This document shows, in pieces, positions 5,814 through 5,880 of a stretch of 5,880 nt of DNA. Location: positions 1 to 5,880 of the forward strand of contig JARHYV010000054.1 of NCBI GenBank assembly GCA_029258495.1. Direction: 5' to 3'. A model generated the notes under the pieces. That model was not told where the DNA came from and did not search any database. It saw only the letters and a list, made by a program, of their open reading frames with translations. The position numbers and the translations under genes are program-made. Every line of letters starts with the position of its first letter. Position 1 is the first letter of the stretch. Source of the DNA: Faecousia sp. (GTDB lineage Bacteria; Bacillota; Clostridia; Oscillospirales; Oscillospiraceae).

Positions 5814-5876
5814 CCCCCGGAGAATATCAGTTTTCCAAACGCAAATCTATCCAAAGTTGGGGTTCTCCCGACTTTT
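5814..5876 (+). promoter_or_regulatory. Structured 5' leader, possible attenuator
   Basis: AAAGTTGGG (5853-5861) and CCCGACTTT (5867-5875) form a 9-bp stem, including one G-T wobble, with a 5-nt loop and a short T run at its end. Upstream, GGAGAA (5819-5824), right at the predicted 5' end, can instead pair with TTCTCC (5863-5868), which lies in the loop and right arm. The two structures exclude each other, as in attenuators. The sequence stops too soon to see what follows. Confidence 0.35.
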
Positions 5877-5880
5877 AGAA

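Overview
The window reads as an ordinary chromosomal segment of a GC-moderate, anaerobic Firmicute. My best guess is the Oscillospiraceae/Ruminococcaceae (Faecalibacterium-like). This rests on strong AGGAGG-type ribosome binding sites, sigma-A-like promoters, a rubrerythrin, a membrane-anchored HtrA with a Q/N/Y-rich cytoplasmic head, and a tiny cysteine-rich DUF1540 protein. The taxonomic call is inference; there is no rRNA or other marker here to fix it. I see no insertion sequence, phage gene, CRISPR array, tRNA or rRNA.

Layout from left to right: a minus-strand dicarboxylate/amino-acid:cation symporter (21-1262), divergently paired with a plus-strand AraC-family regulator (1388-2251); a plus-strand rubrerythrin with its own promoter (2356-2895) and a strong terminator (2906-2945); a convergent minus-strand HtrA/DegP-type serine protease (2986-4611); a 52-residue minus-strand DUF1540 protein (4808-4966); a divergent plus-strand ribulose-phosphate 3-epimerase (5095-5745); and a near-consensus promoter plus leader (5783-5880) reading out of the window into an unseen gene.

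Each gene looks like its own transcription unit. The symporter and AraC regulator probably form a local regulator/target pair, with three evenly spaced TTGCA motifs on the regulator promoter. Rubrerythrin (peroxide detoxification) and HtrA (envelope protein quality control) are stress functions lying tail to tail and sharing a terminator region. The rpe gene is housekeeping carbon metabolism.

No clearly new multi-gene system is present. The points worth a second look are regulatory or at residue level: inverted repeats placed on the rubrerythrin promoter and on the right-edge promoter, a repeat-rich htrA leader, a possible attenuator at the right edge, a symporter lacking the arginine that reads acidic side chains, and an aromatic C-terminal tail on HtrA.
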